Shown one piece after another: positions 29,350-38,130 of a stretch of DNA of 42,054 nt (position 1 is its first letter; each line of letters begins with the position of its first letter). The notes under the pieces were generated by a model. That model did not search any database. It was not told where the DNA came from and worked only from the letters and a program-made list of their open reading frames with translations. The DNA comes from an uncultured Pelagibacteraceae bacterium (GTDB lineage: Bacteria > Pseudomonadota > Alphaproteobacteria > Pelagibacterales > Pelagibacteraceae). The stretch lies in contig CABYKN010000008.1 in NCBI GenBank assembly GCA_902519695.1, forward strand, positions 1-42,054, given 5' to 3'. The position numbers and the translations under genes are program-made.

Positions 29350-30141
29350 ATGTCTGCATCAGGTCAAAAACATGATTATCATTTAGTTGATCCTAGTCCT
29401 TGGCCTTTAGCTACATCTATAGCAACACTAGTTACGGCTGTTGGATCTGTTTATTATTTTCACAGTAAAGTCATGTGGGCAATGGTATTAGGTTTTTTAC
29501 TTATATTTTATTGTGCCTTTATGTGGTTCAGGGATGTTGTGATCGAAGCTGAGCACAAAGGTCATCACACACCTGTTGTTCAAATTCATCATAGATATGG
29601 AATGACATTATTTATTGCTTCTGAGGTAATGTTTTTTGTTGCATGGTTTTGGGCATACTTTGATGCAAGTTTGTTTCCAAATGAATTCATGGGAAATGTA
29701 TGGCCACCAAAAGATATTGAAACTTTTGATCCATGGGACATCCCACTTATAAATACTCTTGTCCTACTTTTATCTGGTACAACAGTAACTTGGGCACACC
29801 ATTCTTTATTAGAGGATGATAGAAAAGGATTTATAAATGGTCTAATCTGTACAGTAATTTTAGGAGCATTTTTTACGTTATTGCAAATATACGAATACCA
29901 ACATGCTACATTTAGTTTTTCAGGTCATATTTATGGAGCTACATTCTATATGGCCACAGGCTTTCATGGTTTCCACGTTTTAGTTGGGACTATTTTCTTA
30001 GCGGTTTGCTTATGGAGAGGTAAATTAGGACATTTTACTAAAGAACATCATTTTGGTTTCGAGGCTGCTGCTTGGTACTGGCACTTTGTTGACGTTGTCT
30101 GGCTGTTCTTATTTGCAGCTATTTACATTTGGGGAAGTTAA
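29350..30141 (+). CDS. coxC: Cytochrome c oxidase subunit III
   Basis: This core membrane subunit has no redox cofactor and protects turnover of the oxidase. The 263-aa length, seven helices, and motifs HDYHLVDPSPWPL near the N-terminus, EVMFFVAWFWAYFDASL near 93-109, GTTVTWAHHSLL near 143-154 and EAAAWYWHFVDVVWLFLF near the C-terminus are typical of aa3 oxidases. It follows ctaG by 5 nt. The DUF983 gene often present between coxC and surf1 in alphaproteobacteria is missing: only 6 nt separate the two here. Confidence 0.98.
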   Translation: MSASGQKHDYHLVDPSPWPLATSIATLVTAVGSVYYFHSKVMWAMVLGFLLIFYCAFMWFRDVVIEAEHKGHHTPVVQIHHRYGMTLFIASEVMFFVAWFWAYFDASLFPNEFMGNVWPPKDIETFDPWDIPLINTLVLLLSGTTVTWAHHSLLEDDRKGFINGLICTVILGAFFTLLQIYEYQHATFSFSGHIYGATFYMATGFHGFHVLVGTIFLAVCLWRGKLGHFTKEHHFGFEAAAWYWHFVDVVWLFLFAAIYIWGS

Positions 30142-30147
30142 TAGTTC

Positions 30148-30801
30148 TTGAAAAATAAGCTATCTTTTTCAATTTTTGTATACTTTTTTATTTTAGTTTT
30201 TTTGTCATTAGGCACTTGGCAAATTGTTAGATTAAATTGGAAGCTTGATTTAATAAATTCAATTGATCAATCTTTAAAAAGTGATCCAGTAGAATTTAAT
30301 GGAAGCAATCCAATTAACTTTAAAAAAATTAAATTTGAAGGAATATTAGACAATTCAAAAATAATTTATTTATATTCCTTAAATGAAAAAGGAGAGCCAG
30401 GATTTGATATTGTAAATCCAATGAGTATTAACAATAAAAGCTATTTAATAAATCGCGGTTGGGTTCCAAGAGATCTTAAATCTAAAAAGTATATTTCAAA
30501 TGAGAGTAAATTTGAAGGAGTTTTAAAATTAAAAAGTAAATTAAATTATTTCAAGCCAGATAATGACGTAAATAAGAATTACTGGTTCACTCTTAAAGAT
30601 GAAGATTTATTGACTTATACAGGCAAAGAATTTTCTCCATTCATTATCAACAATATTAGCAAGCAGGAAGGAATTTATCCTAAGTCAAAACAAATAGGAG
30701 CCAATATTTCAAACAACCATTTAAAGTATGCTCTTACATGGTTTTCATTAGCTGTTTCCATCTTTTTAATATATTTATATTTCAGAAAAAAAAATTACTG
30801 A
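30148..30801 (+). CDS. SURF1-family oxidase assembly protein
   Basis: SURF1/Shy1 helps insert haem A into CoxA. The 217-aa protein has the expected N-terminal helix (about 6-22) and C-terminal helix (about 193-210) around a periplasmic domain with LGTWQIVRLNWK near 21-32 and INRGWVPRDLK near 96-106, the family motifs. The start is a TTG at 30148; GGGGAAG lies about 11 nt upstream inside the coxC end, and no nearby ATG fits. The stop overlaps thrC by 1 nt (TGATG). Confidence 0.9.
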   Translation: MKNKLSFSIFVYFFILVFLSLGTWQIVRLNWKLDLINSIDQSLKSDPVEFNGSNPINFKKIKFEGILDNSKIIYLYSLNEKGEPGFDIVNPMSINNKSYLINRGWVPRDLKSKKYISNESKFEGVLKLKSKLNYFKPDNDVNKNYWFTLKDEDLLTYTGKEFSPFIINNISKQEGIYPKSKQIGANISNNHLKYALTWFSLAVSIFLIYLYFRKKNY

Positions 30802-32174
30802 TGGAATATATAAGCACAAGAAATAATTCAGATCATTTTTCATTTAAAAAAGTATTTCTAAAAGGTTTAGCTGATGATGGAGGTCTTTTTGTCCCAAAGT
30901 CAATCAAACCATTTAGTAAAGATGAATTAAACAAACTAAGTGGTCTTAATTACAATGAATTAGCAGCTGAAATAATTTACCCATTTATTGGTGATTTTAT
31001 GAATAAAGAAGAGTTAATTTCTACAGTATCAAAATCTTACTCAAAATTTAGAGCAGATGATGTTGTAAAAATCTCTGATTTAGGAAATTTAAAAGTTTTA
31101 GAACTCTATCATGGCCCAACACTTGCTTTTAAAGATATTGCTATGCAATTAATAGGAAATTTCTATCAATATCATTTAGGAAATGAGCAAAAAAAAATTA
31201 ATATAATTGTAGCAACTTCAGGAGACACAGGTGCAGCTGCTATTGATGCTTTAAAAGGCAAAAAGAATCTAAATGTTTTTGTATTACATCCGAATAACAG
31301 AATTTCACCAGTACAAAGAAGACTGATGACAATCCATGAAGAAAAAAATGTTTTCAATATTGCTATTGAGGGAAACTTTGATGATTGTCAAAATTTAGTT
31401 AAAGCAATGTTTAATGATGAAAATTTCTCTAGCTCAATTAATATGTCAGGTGTTAATTCAATTAATTGGGCAAGAATTGTTGCTCAAGCTGTTTATTATT
31501 TTTACGCTTATTTTAAAATAAGTAATGGAAAGCCTCTGTCTTTTTCTGTTCCGACTGGAAATTTTGGAGATATTTATGCTGGTTATTTAGCAAAGAAACT
31601 TGGACTTCCAGTTGATAAACTTATTGTAGCAACTAACAAAAATGACATCCTTCATAGAGCAATTTCTGTTGGGGATTATACTCAAAAGAAAGTTGAGGAA
31701 ACAAATACCCCCAGCATGGATATCCAGATAGCAAGTAATTTTGAGAGACTTTTATACGATGTTAAAGACTGTAATTCAGAAGTTACAAAAGATGTGATGA
31801 GTAAGATAAAAAACAATACTTATCAAATTGATAATAGTGACTTAGATGAAATAAAAAAGAATTTTACGTCTGAAATGTTAGATGAAAATGAAACTATCCA
31901 AATGATAAAAGATATAAATAAAGAATATAAAGTTGTAGTTGATCCACATACTGCAGTTGGAATTGGTGCTGCAAAAAAACTTGGACTAGAACAAAATTGT
32001 GTTGTTTTATCTACAGCACACCCATGTAAGTTTCCAAAAGCAATAGAAGATGCAATCTCAAAAACTGAAGAATTACCAGATAGTCTTAAATATGTTTATG
32101 ATAGAGAAGAAAAATTTGAAGTTATATCAAATGATATAAATAAAGTTAAAGATTATGTAATTAATTCCATATGA
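30801..32174 (+). CDS. thrC: Threonine synthase
   Basis: ThrC converts O-phosphohomoserine to threonine with PLP. I start it at the ATG at 30801 (457 aa), which begins MEYISTRN as usual and overlaps the surf1 stop by 1 nt; the upstream ATG at 30738 lies inside surf1 and adds 21 unrelated residues. The N-terminal domain contains LADDGGLFVPK at 23-33, the PLP lysine is Lys111 in PTLAFKDIAMQL, and the phosphate loop is SGDTG at 140-144. Its upstream partner thrB lies nearby on the other strand. Its end overlaps the peroxiredoxin gene by 4 nt. Confidence 0.97.
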   Translation: MEYISTRNNSDHFSFKKVFLKGLADDGGLFVPKSIKPFSKDELNKLSGLNYNELAAEIIYPFIGDFMNKEELISTVSKSYSKFRADDVVKISDLGNLKVLELYHGPTLAFKDIAMQLIGNFYQYHLGNEQKKINIIVATSGDTGAAAIDALKGKKNLNVFVLHPNNRISPVQRRLMTIHEEKNVFNIAIEGNFDDCQNLVKAMFNDENFSSSINMSGVNSINWARIVAQAVYYFYAYFKISNGKPLSFSVPTGNFGDIYAGYLAKKLGLPVDKLIVATNKNDILHRAISVGDYTQKKVEETNTPSMDIQIASNFERLLYDVKDCNSEVTKDVMSKIKNNTYQIDNSDLDEIKKNFTSEMLDENETIQMIKDINKEYKVVVDPHTAVGIGAAKKLGLEQNCVVLSTAHPCKFPKAIEDAISKTEELPDSLKYVYDREEKFEVISNDINKVKDYVINSI

Positions 32175-32656
32175 AATTAAAAATTAAAGATCAAATCCCT
32201 GATATAGAAATTTTCCATCTAATAGATGATGAACCACAAACTAACAAAATTAGAGATATTTTAGGAAATGGTAAAGTTATTTTATTTGGATTACCTGGCG
32301 CCTTTACCTCTACTTGTTCAAAACTTCATCTTCCTGGATATGTAAGTAATGCTGATAAAATAAAAGCTAAAGGAATAGATAATATATATTGTTTATCTGT
32401 GAATGATCCTTTTGTCATGAATGCTTGGGGAGAAGCAAACAATGCAGTCGGTAAAATAACAATGTTATCAGATCCGTATCTATTATTTACGAAATCAATT
32501 GGCGCTGAAGTAGATAGAAATTCAAAAGGAATGGGTATTCGTTCAAATCGTTATGCGATGGTTATTCAAAATTTAGAGGTAGTTAATATCCAAGTTGAGA
32601 AAGAAACTAAACAATGCGGTTTATCTTCAGCAGAGGGAATATTAGATTTATTATAA
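32171..32656 (+). CDS. Peroxiredoxin, Prx5 type
   Basis: This thiol peroxidase reduces hydrogen and organic peroxides in the cytoplasm. The 161-aa protein has the Prx5 signature FGLPGAFTSTCSKLHLPGY at about 39-57 with the peroxidatic Cys49. A second cysteine, Cys149 (KQCGLSSAEGIL), may be resolving or may be involved in glutathionylation, and Cys74 is a further candidate. No fused glutaredoxin domain is present. It overlaps thrC by 4 nt (ATGA) and is followed after 3 nt by the lyase-like gene, so it sits within the oxidase-led operon. Confidence 0.93.
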   Translation: MKLKIKDQIPDIEIFHLIDDEPQTNKIRDILGNGKVILFGLPGAFTSTCSKLHLPGYVSNADKIKAKGIDNIYCLSVNDPFVMNAWGEANNAVGKITMLSDPYLLFTKSIGAEVDRNSKGMGIRSNRYAMVIQNLEVVNIQVEKETKQCGLSSAEGILDLL

Positions 32657-32659
32657 TCT

Positions 32660-33637
32660 ATGAAAAAAGTTCTACTTTCATTCTTCTTAATTTACTCATT
32701 TTCAATTACTGCTTATGGGTGGGAAAAAGTTCTTATCCCAGATTATGTAAATAAAAAAACTAAATCACCTTGGAATTTTTATGACGATTTTGAGGATCAA
32801 AAAGTAGGAAAAGTAAATTTAAAGAGATACCAAATTAATGACAAAGGAGCAGGTAGAAAACCATTTAAAATAAAACAAGAGACAAATGGAAATAAATTTC
32901 TTGAGATATCAGTAGAACATGGTTGGAATAAGTGTTGTGGAAAATGGGTAAAGACAGAAAGAGCAGAGATTGAAGTAAGACCTAAAAGAACTCTAAATAA
33001 AGAAATATGGTATGGATTTAGATTGAGATTTCCAGAAAATTTTGTCTTTGTAGATGACAGACTCTTAGTTAGTCAATTTAAAAATCAATTTAAAGATATG
33101 AAAAAAAGTCCACTACTTCATATAAATTTTTATGAAAATGGTAAGACAATTGATATAGGGGGCGATACCGGAGGCAAGGCAACAACTAAATATAACAAAC
33201 CAGAGGCAATAATCCATAGAGTTGCAAATAAATTCAAAATTAAAAATGGAAAATATGAACTTTATAAATATAAAGTCAGAGATCAACGGTATCAGCCAAG
33301 TAGTATGCTAAGCTCTACTAATTCAAAGCATCCAAGATCATTACAATATATTATACCTGGTGAATGGAATGTATTTAAAATCGGCATAAAAAATTCAAAG
33401 TCAGAGGAGGGTTTCGTGAAAGTATTTATTAATGAAGAAAAAGCACTCGATTATTCTGGAATAACTTTTGATTGGAAAGGTAATTACACTGGAAGTTATA
33501 TCAGACTAGGTCCTTATAGGGATTCCCACCCTGACAATGGTCGTTATCCTAAACAATCTATTCACTATGATGATTTCACTGTTGTTTCGGATAAAAAAAC
33601 TTTAGATAAATATTTAAATAATCTAATCATAAAATAA
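32660..33637 (+). CDS. Secreted heparin-lyase-I-like polysaccharide lyase
   Basis: The 325-aa product has a signal peptide (about 1-19, ending SITAYG-W) and a beta-rich body resembling the heparin lyase I/polysaccharide lyase family (PF14099-type). Visible are YDDFEDQ at 41-47, GKWVKTERAEIEVRP at 94-108 with the RAEI strand that carries active-site residues in such lyases, YGFRLRFP at 118-125, LLVSQFKNQF near 135-144, WNVFKIGIKNS, and a final IHYDDFTVV. Two adjacent cysteines (92-93) are unusual. The substrate cannot be read. Its gene begins 3 nt after the peroxiredoxin and converges with rnhA. Confidence 0.7.
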   Translation: MKKVLLSFFLIYSFSITAYGWEKVLIPDYVNKKTKSPWNFYDDFEDQKVGKVNLKRYQINDKGAGRKPFKIKQETNGNKFLEISVEHGWNKCCGKWVKTERAEIEVRPKRTLNKEIWYGFRLRFPENFVFVDDRLLVSQFKNQFKDMKKSPLLHINFYENGKTIDIGGDTGGKATTKYNKPEAIIHRVANKFKIKNGKYELYKYKVRDQRYQPSSMLSSTNSKHPRSLQYIIPGEWNVFKIGIKNSKSEEGFVKVFINEEKALDYSGITFDWKGNYTGSYIRLGPYRDSHPDNGRYPKQSIHYDDFTVVSDKKTLDKYLNNLIIK

Positions 33638-33678
33638 ATTTTTTTTAATAATAACGACTGTTTTGTTGCTAGGTGAAC

Positions 33679-34101
33679 CTAAATTGTAGCAGAGGACCTT
33701 GCCAATAAATCCACTTCATTATTAAGTTTATCTGTTGAATGTGCTTTTACCCAACTCCATTTAATATCAAAAGTATTTGATAGATTATCTAATTCAGTCC
33801 AAAGTTCTTTATTCTTAACTTCTTTTTTTTTTGCTGTTTTCCAACCATTTTTTTTCCAATTATGTATCCATTCAGTTATTCCAGATTTTACATATTTAGA
33901 ATCTGTAAATATTTGAACCTTGCTTCCTTTTGGAATTTTTTTTAAAGCTTTAATCGGAGCAAGTAGTTCCATTTGATTGTTTGTTGTTTCTTTTTCGCTT
34001 CCTTTAATTTGAGTTTTCTTTCCATTATCAATAATAATTGCAGCCCAACCACCATTTCCTGGATTTCCAATGCAAGAACCATCTGTATAGATTTTAATCA
34101 T
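33679..34101 (-). CDS. rnhA: Ribonuclease HI
   Basis: RnhA cleaves the RNA strand of RNA-DNA hybrids. The 140-aa protein starts MIKIYTDGSCIGNPGNGGWA and has the four acidic metal-binding residues Asp7, Glu45 (NNQMELLA), Asp67 (IFTDSKY) and Asp131 (NEVDLLA), with catalytic His121 in KAHS. The length is normal. It shares 1 nt with thrB and is the last gene of the - strand run that begins with crtI. Confidence 0.97.
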   Translation of the reverse strand: MIKIYTDGSCIGNPGNGGWAAIIIDNGKKTQIKGSEKETTNNQMELLAPIKALKKIPKGSKVQIFTDSKYVKSGITEWIHNWKKNGWKTAKKKEVKNKELWTELDNLSNTFDIKWSWVKAHSTDKLNNEVDLLARSSATI

Positions 34102-35066
34102 TAAGAATAATCCTTAAATGAACTTAGATTTCTATGAAAATTTAACTTATCTATATATTCCTTTGGATCCTTGATTTTAATGATAGCTTGTTTAGGAGTA
34201 TTTAAATAATCATAAGATCTAGTTAAAAGATATCTTAAAGCTGATCCTCTACATAAAGTATTTAAATTTCTTTTTTCAATTTCACTTAATTTTCTAACAG
34301 ATTGGTAGCCTTTTAATAAATTTGAGGATCTATTTTTATCTAAAATAAATTTTCTATTTTTCTTCTTAAAGCATAAAGCATTAATGCAAGTTGCTAATTC
34401 ATAAGATAGGAAATCATTAGCTGAAAAATAAAAGTCTATAAATCCATGAAATCTACCTTTATTGAAAAAAATATTATCAATAAAAAGATCGCTATGAATT
34501 ATTCCATTTGGCATCTTTTTAGGCCATTTTTTTTTTAGATCTCTCAAATCATCTTTCATTAAATCTTTTAAGTTTTTTGACAATTTATTAATTTTATTGT
34601 CTATTTTATTCAGAATTGATCCCCATGAATTAATCGATAGAGAATTTTTTCTATATAATTTTAATTTTTTTGAAGCCTTATGAAGAAGCGCAGCATTTTT
34701 TCCAACTACAAAACAATCCTTGTTGTTTAGTTGTTCTTTATCTTTTCCTTCCAAGAAACTTACAATACAAGCTTTTTTATTTTTTAAATCAAATAAATAT
34801 TTGCCTTTTTTGTCTTTTATGGGAATTGGACATTTTACTTTTAATCTAGATAGACCAGACATAAGATTTACAAAAAATGGGAGATCTTTTTTCTGAACTC
34901 TTTTTTCATAAATAGTTAAAATGTATTTGTTTTTCTTTGTCTTCAAAAGGAAGTTGGTATTTTCAATACCTTTTTTTATACCTGAATAATTTTCTATTTT
35001 TCCAATATTATATTTCTTTTCGATAAATTTTATCTGCTTATTATTAATTTTAGTATAAACAGCCAT
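34101..35066 (-). CDS. thrB: Homoserine kinase, type II (ThrB, APH fold)
   Basis: This enzyme phosphorylates homoserine for threonine synthesis. The 321-aa protein is of the aminoglycoside-phosphotransferase-like class rather than the GHMP class, as in many alphaproteobacteria. It shows IENTNFLLKTKKNKYILTIYE near 34-54 for ATP binding, the catalytic loop IIHSDLFIDNIFF at 189-201 with Asp193 and Asn198, and FIDFYFSANDFLSYELA at 209-225 with the metal Asp211. It overlaps ispH and rnhA by 1 nt each. thrC lies about 2 kb away on the opposite strand. Confidence 0.92.
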   Translation of the reverse strand: MAVYTKINNKQIKFIEKKYNIGKIENYSGIKKGIENTNFLLKTKKNKYILTIYEKRVQKKDLPFFVNLMSGLSRLKVKCPIPIKDKKGKYLFDLKNKKACIVSFLEGKDKEQLNNKDCFVVGKNAALLHKASKKLKLYRKNSLSINSWGSILNKIDNKINKLSKNLKDLMKDDLRDLKKKWPKKMPNGIIHSDLFIDNIFFNKGRFHGFIDFYFSANDFLSYELATCINALCFKKKNRKFILDKNRSSNLLKGYQSVRKLSEIEKRNLNTLCRGSALRYLLTRSYDYLNTPKQAIIKIKDPKEYIDKLNFHRNLSSFKDYS

Positions 35067-36010
35067 TAATTTAATTTTCCAGGAATTTTAAAAGTAATAT
35101 TTTCTTTTACGATTTCAACTTCTTCTATGTTGATTGTAAATTGATCTTTTAACTCTGCTATAAATTTTTCAACAAGTATCTCTGGTGCTGAAGCACCTGA
35201 GGAGATTCCAATCGTATTACATCCTTTAATTTTATCTATAGGCACTGGGCTTTCTGAGTGTATTAACTCAGCAGAATTGCAACCAGAGTTTTTAGCAACC
35301 TCAACTAATCTTACAGAGTTAGATGAATTTCTACTTCCTATTACAAAAAACATATCACATTTATCTGCTATTTCTTTAACTGCTGATTGCCTATTTGTTG
35401 TTGCATAACATATGTCGTCTTTTTTGGGCTCTTTAATATCTGGGAATTTAGATTTTAGAGCTGCAATTATATCTTTGGTATCATCTACAGAGAGTGTTGT
35501 TTGAGTTATGAACGATAGCTGTTTATTTGAGATATTTTCATACTTATTTGCATCCTCAATATTTTCAATCAAGTCTATTGAACCTTTTGATAATTGACCC
35601 ATAGTTCCTATGACTTCTGGATGGTTTTTGTGTCCTATTAATAATATATGATGACCTTGTTTATTTAAGTTTTCTGCTTCTCTATGAACTTTAGACACTA
35701 GAGGACATGTTGCATCTACAAACATCATATTTAAATTAGAAGCTTCCTCTGGAACAGATTTTGGCACTCCATGTGCTGAGAATATAACTGGTCTAGACTT
35801 ATCTTTGATTTCATCTAATTCTTCAACAAATATCGCTCCTATTTTTTTTAAACTTTCTACAACATGTTTGTTATGTACAATTTCGTGTCTCACATAAACT
35901 GGAGCACCAAATTTATCTATACTCTTTTTTACAATTTCAATTGCTCTATCAACTCCTGCACAAAATCCTCTTGGTGCAGCTAAATAAATTTTTAAATTTT
36001 TGTTACTCAT
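35066..36010 (-). CDS. ispH: 4-hydroxy-3-methylbut-2-enyl diphosphate reductase
   Basis: IspH is the last MEP-pathway enzyme, making IPP and DMAPP with a [4Fe-4S] cluster. Cluster cysteines are visible at 17 (APRGFCAGVDRA), 102 (DATCPLV) and 201 (ICYATTNRQ), counting from the ATG at 36010. I prefer this start (314 aa) to the ATG at 36016, because the AAAAAGG ribosome site directly abuts the latter but is well spaced for the former. It overlaps the end of the 56-aa gene by 8 nt. Its products feed the carotenoid genes encoded just upstream in the same transcript. Confidence 0.97.
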   Translation of the reverse strand: MSNKNLKIYLAAPRGFCAGVDRAIEIVKKSIDKFGAPVYVRHEIVHNKHVVESLKKIGAIFVEELDEIKDKSRPVIFSAHGVPKSVPEEASNLNMMFVDATCPLVSKVHREAENLNKQGHHILLIGHKNHPEVIGTMGQLSKGSIDLIENIEDANKYENISNKQLSFITQTTLSVDDTKDIIAALKSKFPDIKEPKKDDICYATTNRQSAVKEIADKCDMFFVIGSRNSSNSVRLVEVAKNSGCNSAELIHSESPVPIDKIKGCNTIGISSGASAPEILVEKFIAELKDQFTINIEEVEIVKENITFKIPGKLN

Positions 36011-36173
36011 TTTCATCCTTTTTAAAAAATGGAATTAAAAATACTATACAAGCAATAAAAAAAAACAGGCTTCCGAACATAGCCCAAAAACTTCCCATAC
36101 TTGATATGATGAAACCAATTGAAGATATAATGAATAATATCCATCCAATTAGATTTATAGTTTTATTTTTCAT
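36003..36173 (-). CDS. 56-aa two-helix membrane protein between blh and ispH
   Basis: I do not recognise this family. The ORF starts with an ATG whose ATGA overlaps the blh stop (36170-36173), and it ends inside the ispH start region, so coupling on both sides supports a real gene. The product has a basic N-terminus (MKNKT), two hydrophobic helices (about 7-24 and 30-50) joined by a short Ser/Gly/Trp turn, and a charged tail (KKDENE). It has no cysteine pair or metal motif, only one Cys in helix 2. It lies between the retinal-forming dioxygenase and isoprenoid genes, so a helper role in retinal or carotenoid membrane steps is conceivable, but it may be unrelated. An opposite-strand ORF (35941-36189) is a shadow. 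Confidence 0.75.
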   Translation of the reverse strand: MKNKTINLIGWILFIISSIGFIISSMGSFWAMFGSLFFFIACIVFLIPFFKKDENE

Positions 36174-37063
36174 TTTTTTTCTACCATGAATTCAAGTAAA
36201 ATATGAGGAAAGGTTAATGAAGCCAATCCAACAAATATTATTTTAATAATACTTTCATCTATACCAAATTTTTCTGAAATAAAATAAAAAACTATTAAAT
36301 ACATTATTGCTGTAATTACTGTTAGTGGAATAATTTTTCGTAAAAAAATAGGAAATCCTTTCATCAAATTTTTATTTATTTCATTAATTAAACTTAGTGA
36401 GTGTCTTATAGAATGAAGAAAGCAGAAATAAATTGTGAAAGCCAATATAGGGTTAAAAAAATAGTTTAAAATAATTATTGAAAAACTATCTAAAAAAAGA
36501 ATTGATCTTAAATCATTATTATTACCTCTATATATAAGAAAATTACTTAGCACTGATAATATAACTAAAGGAATTAAAAAATTATTAGCCATAATATTTT
36601 CGTCTATTGAAAAATTTAACATTTTAAAAATTTCGATTGTCTCAGCTTTATGAAACAGCAAGGGTGCTGAAATAACTAATGATCCTTTAATGAAATAAAA
36701 AATTTCTAAAAAATTAGCATTTTTTGTTTCGATAAAGTCACTATCTTCTTTGCCAAAATGATATGCTGCAACTATTAAAAAAAGCGAAAGCAACAATATT
36801 GGACTTAAAATCCAAATTAAAATAACAAAAATAGCAATACCTATATAAGTTATATAGAACACTTCTGTATTTTTAATTTTATAAATTTTTAAAAGTTTTT
36901 TTCCTTTTTCATGATCCAGCGCACCGTGAGAGATACCAATTGTAAGAATTAAAAAAAAACTAAAAAGTATAAACGAATTATCTCTCAATACCTCAAAGGC
37001 AGAAAAAAAAATACAGATATTAAAAAAAATAATAGAATGAAATAAATTTATTTTGTTGATCAT
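36170..37063 (-). CDS. blh: Beta-carotene 15,15'-dioxygenase (Brp/Blh type)
   Basis: Blh cleaves beta-carotene into two retinal molecules, the chromophore for proteorhodopsin. The 297-aa protein is a polytopic membrane enzyme with about seven or eight helices. The probable iron-binding histidines appear in GISHGALDHEKG at 43-54 (His46 and His51), AAYHFGKEDSD near 99-109 (His102), and FCFLHSIRHSLSL at 213-225 (His217 and His221), matching the Brp/Blh pattern. It overlaps crtY by 1 nt and the 56-aa gene by 4 nt. The rhodopsin gene itself is not in the window. Confidence 0.95.
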   Translation of the reverse strand: MINKINLFHSIIFFNICIFFSAFEVLRDNSFILFSFFLILTIGISHGALDHEKGKKLLKIYKIKNTEVFYITYIGIAIFVILIWILSPILLLSLFLIVAAYHFGKEDSDFIETKNANFLEIFYFIKGSLVISAPLLFHKAETIEIFKMLNFSIDENIMANNFLIPLVILSVLSNFLIYRGNNNDLRSILFLDSFSIIILNYFFNPILAFTIYFCFLHSIRHSLSLINEINKNLMKGFPIFLRKIIPLTVITAIMYLIVFYFISEKFGIDESIIKIIFVGLASLTFPHILLEFMVEKK

Positions 37064-38130
37064 TATTTAAATACAGCTTTAATAAAAATCCATTTTGGCA
37101 TCTTTAATATAATGGATAAGTCCTCGAAAATATTACTTTTATTGGAAAGGAAATTTATTACTGTTTTTGACTTGCTTTTAAACATTTTGAAGAAAATATT
37201 TGGCATGATCTCTGGCTTTTCAGCTAGGACTTTCAAAAAAACATTATCTAAAAACTTATACTTACTTTTTATATTGAAAGCTCTAGTTTGGGTTATTTTA
37301 TCAATGTTTTGGGTAATATATTCTGCTTGTTCTTGAATATTTAGGAAAGTATAGCCAGTACTTAAACGCGTCATACCTCCAGCAGTTCCAATATTAATCG
37401 TATTTTTGTCGTTTTTAAATTTTGGATAAAATAATGGTATGGCTCCAACTTCTTTATAATTAATTTTATAATTTTTTAATTTTAGAGTGTTTTCGATGTA
37501 ATCAATAATTTGTTTATCATAATCTTTTTCGCTATCATCTTCCATTTTTGAAAGCCACGTAGTTTCGATTAAAGCTGATTTTTTTGAATAGGGTAGTGTA
37601 TAGAAAAAATGAACACTTTTTTTTTGATCACAATCAAAGTCCATTAAATTCATTATTTGATCATCAAAAAAATCTTTTTCGGTTTCAATCTCAACACCTT
37701 GAAAGTGTTGCCATAAATTAGAATCTTTATTCTCAAGATTTGGCAAACTGTTAAATAAAATTGCGTTTTCTGTATTTACTTCACTTATATCTTTAAAGAA
37801 TTGAATGTTAGGATTTTTATTGATTTTATTTAAAATTTTTTTGTAGAATAGTCCACTATCAATACTTTCGTAAGGAGTTTCTTTACAATCTTTATATTCA
37901 ACATTTCCTTTAAAATTGATTGTATAATCTTTCCATCTTTTTTTTACACAGTCATCAAACTTGTGAGGTACAGTTTTCCAATATGACCAAGTTTTATCTC
38001 TTTTATATTCATCTCTTTTTTCAATAATTGCTAAAGTCTTATTTTTAAGTTTATCGTGATACTCTAACTCATAAGCCAATGTTAAACCTGAACAGCCACC
38101 TCCAATAATTATGTAATCAAAATCTTTCAT
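37063..38130 (-). CDS. crtY: Lycopene beta-cyclase
   Basis: CrtY cyclises both ends of lycopene to give beta-carotene. The protein starts with an FAD-binding Rossmann motif, FDYIIIGGGCSGLTLAYEL, just after the start, and carries DKTWSYWK near 45-52, a bacterial CrtY feature, and IGTAGGMTRLSTGYTFLNIQ near 249-268, the conserved cyclase signature. I chose the ATG at 38130 (355 aa); an in-frame TTG at 38139 would add three residues. It overlaps the crtB end by 14 nt and blh by 1 nt. The C-terminal helix-rich tail is lysine-rich, like its neighbours. Confidence 0.94.
   Translation of the reverse strand: MKDFDYIIIGGGCSGLTLAYELEYHDKLKNKTLAIIEKRDEYKRDKTWSYWKTVPHKFDDCVKKRWKDYTINFKGNVEYKDCKETPYESIDSGLFYKKILNKINKNPNIQFFKDISEVNTENAILFNSLPNLENKDSNLWQHFQGVEIETEKDFFDDQIMNLMDFDCDQKKSVHFFYTLPYSKKSALIETTWLSKMEDDSEKDYDKQIIDYIENTLKLKNYKINYKEVGAIPLFYPKFKNDKNTINIGTAGGMTRLSTGYTFLNIQEQAEYITQNIDKITQTRAFNIKSKYKFLDNVFLKVLAEKPEIMPNIFFKMFKSKSKTVINFLSNKSNIFEDLSIILKMPKWIFIKAVFK

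Noticed and set aside
30738..30800. Upstream thrC start at 30738
   Set aside because: It adds 21 residues that are out-of-frame surf1 sequence; the ATG at 30801 begins with the conserved MEYISTRN.
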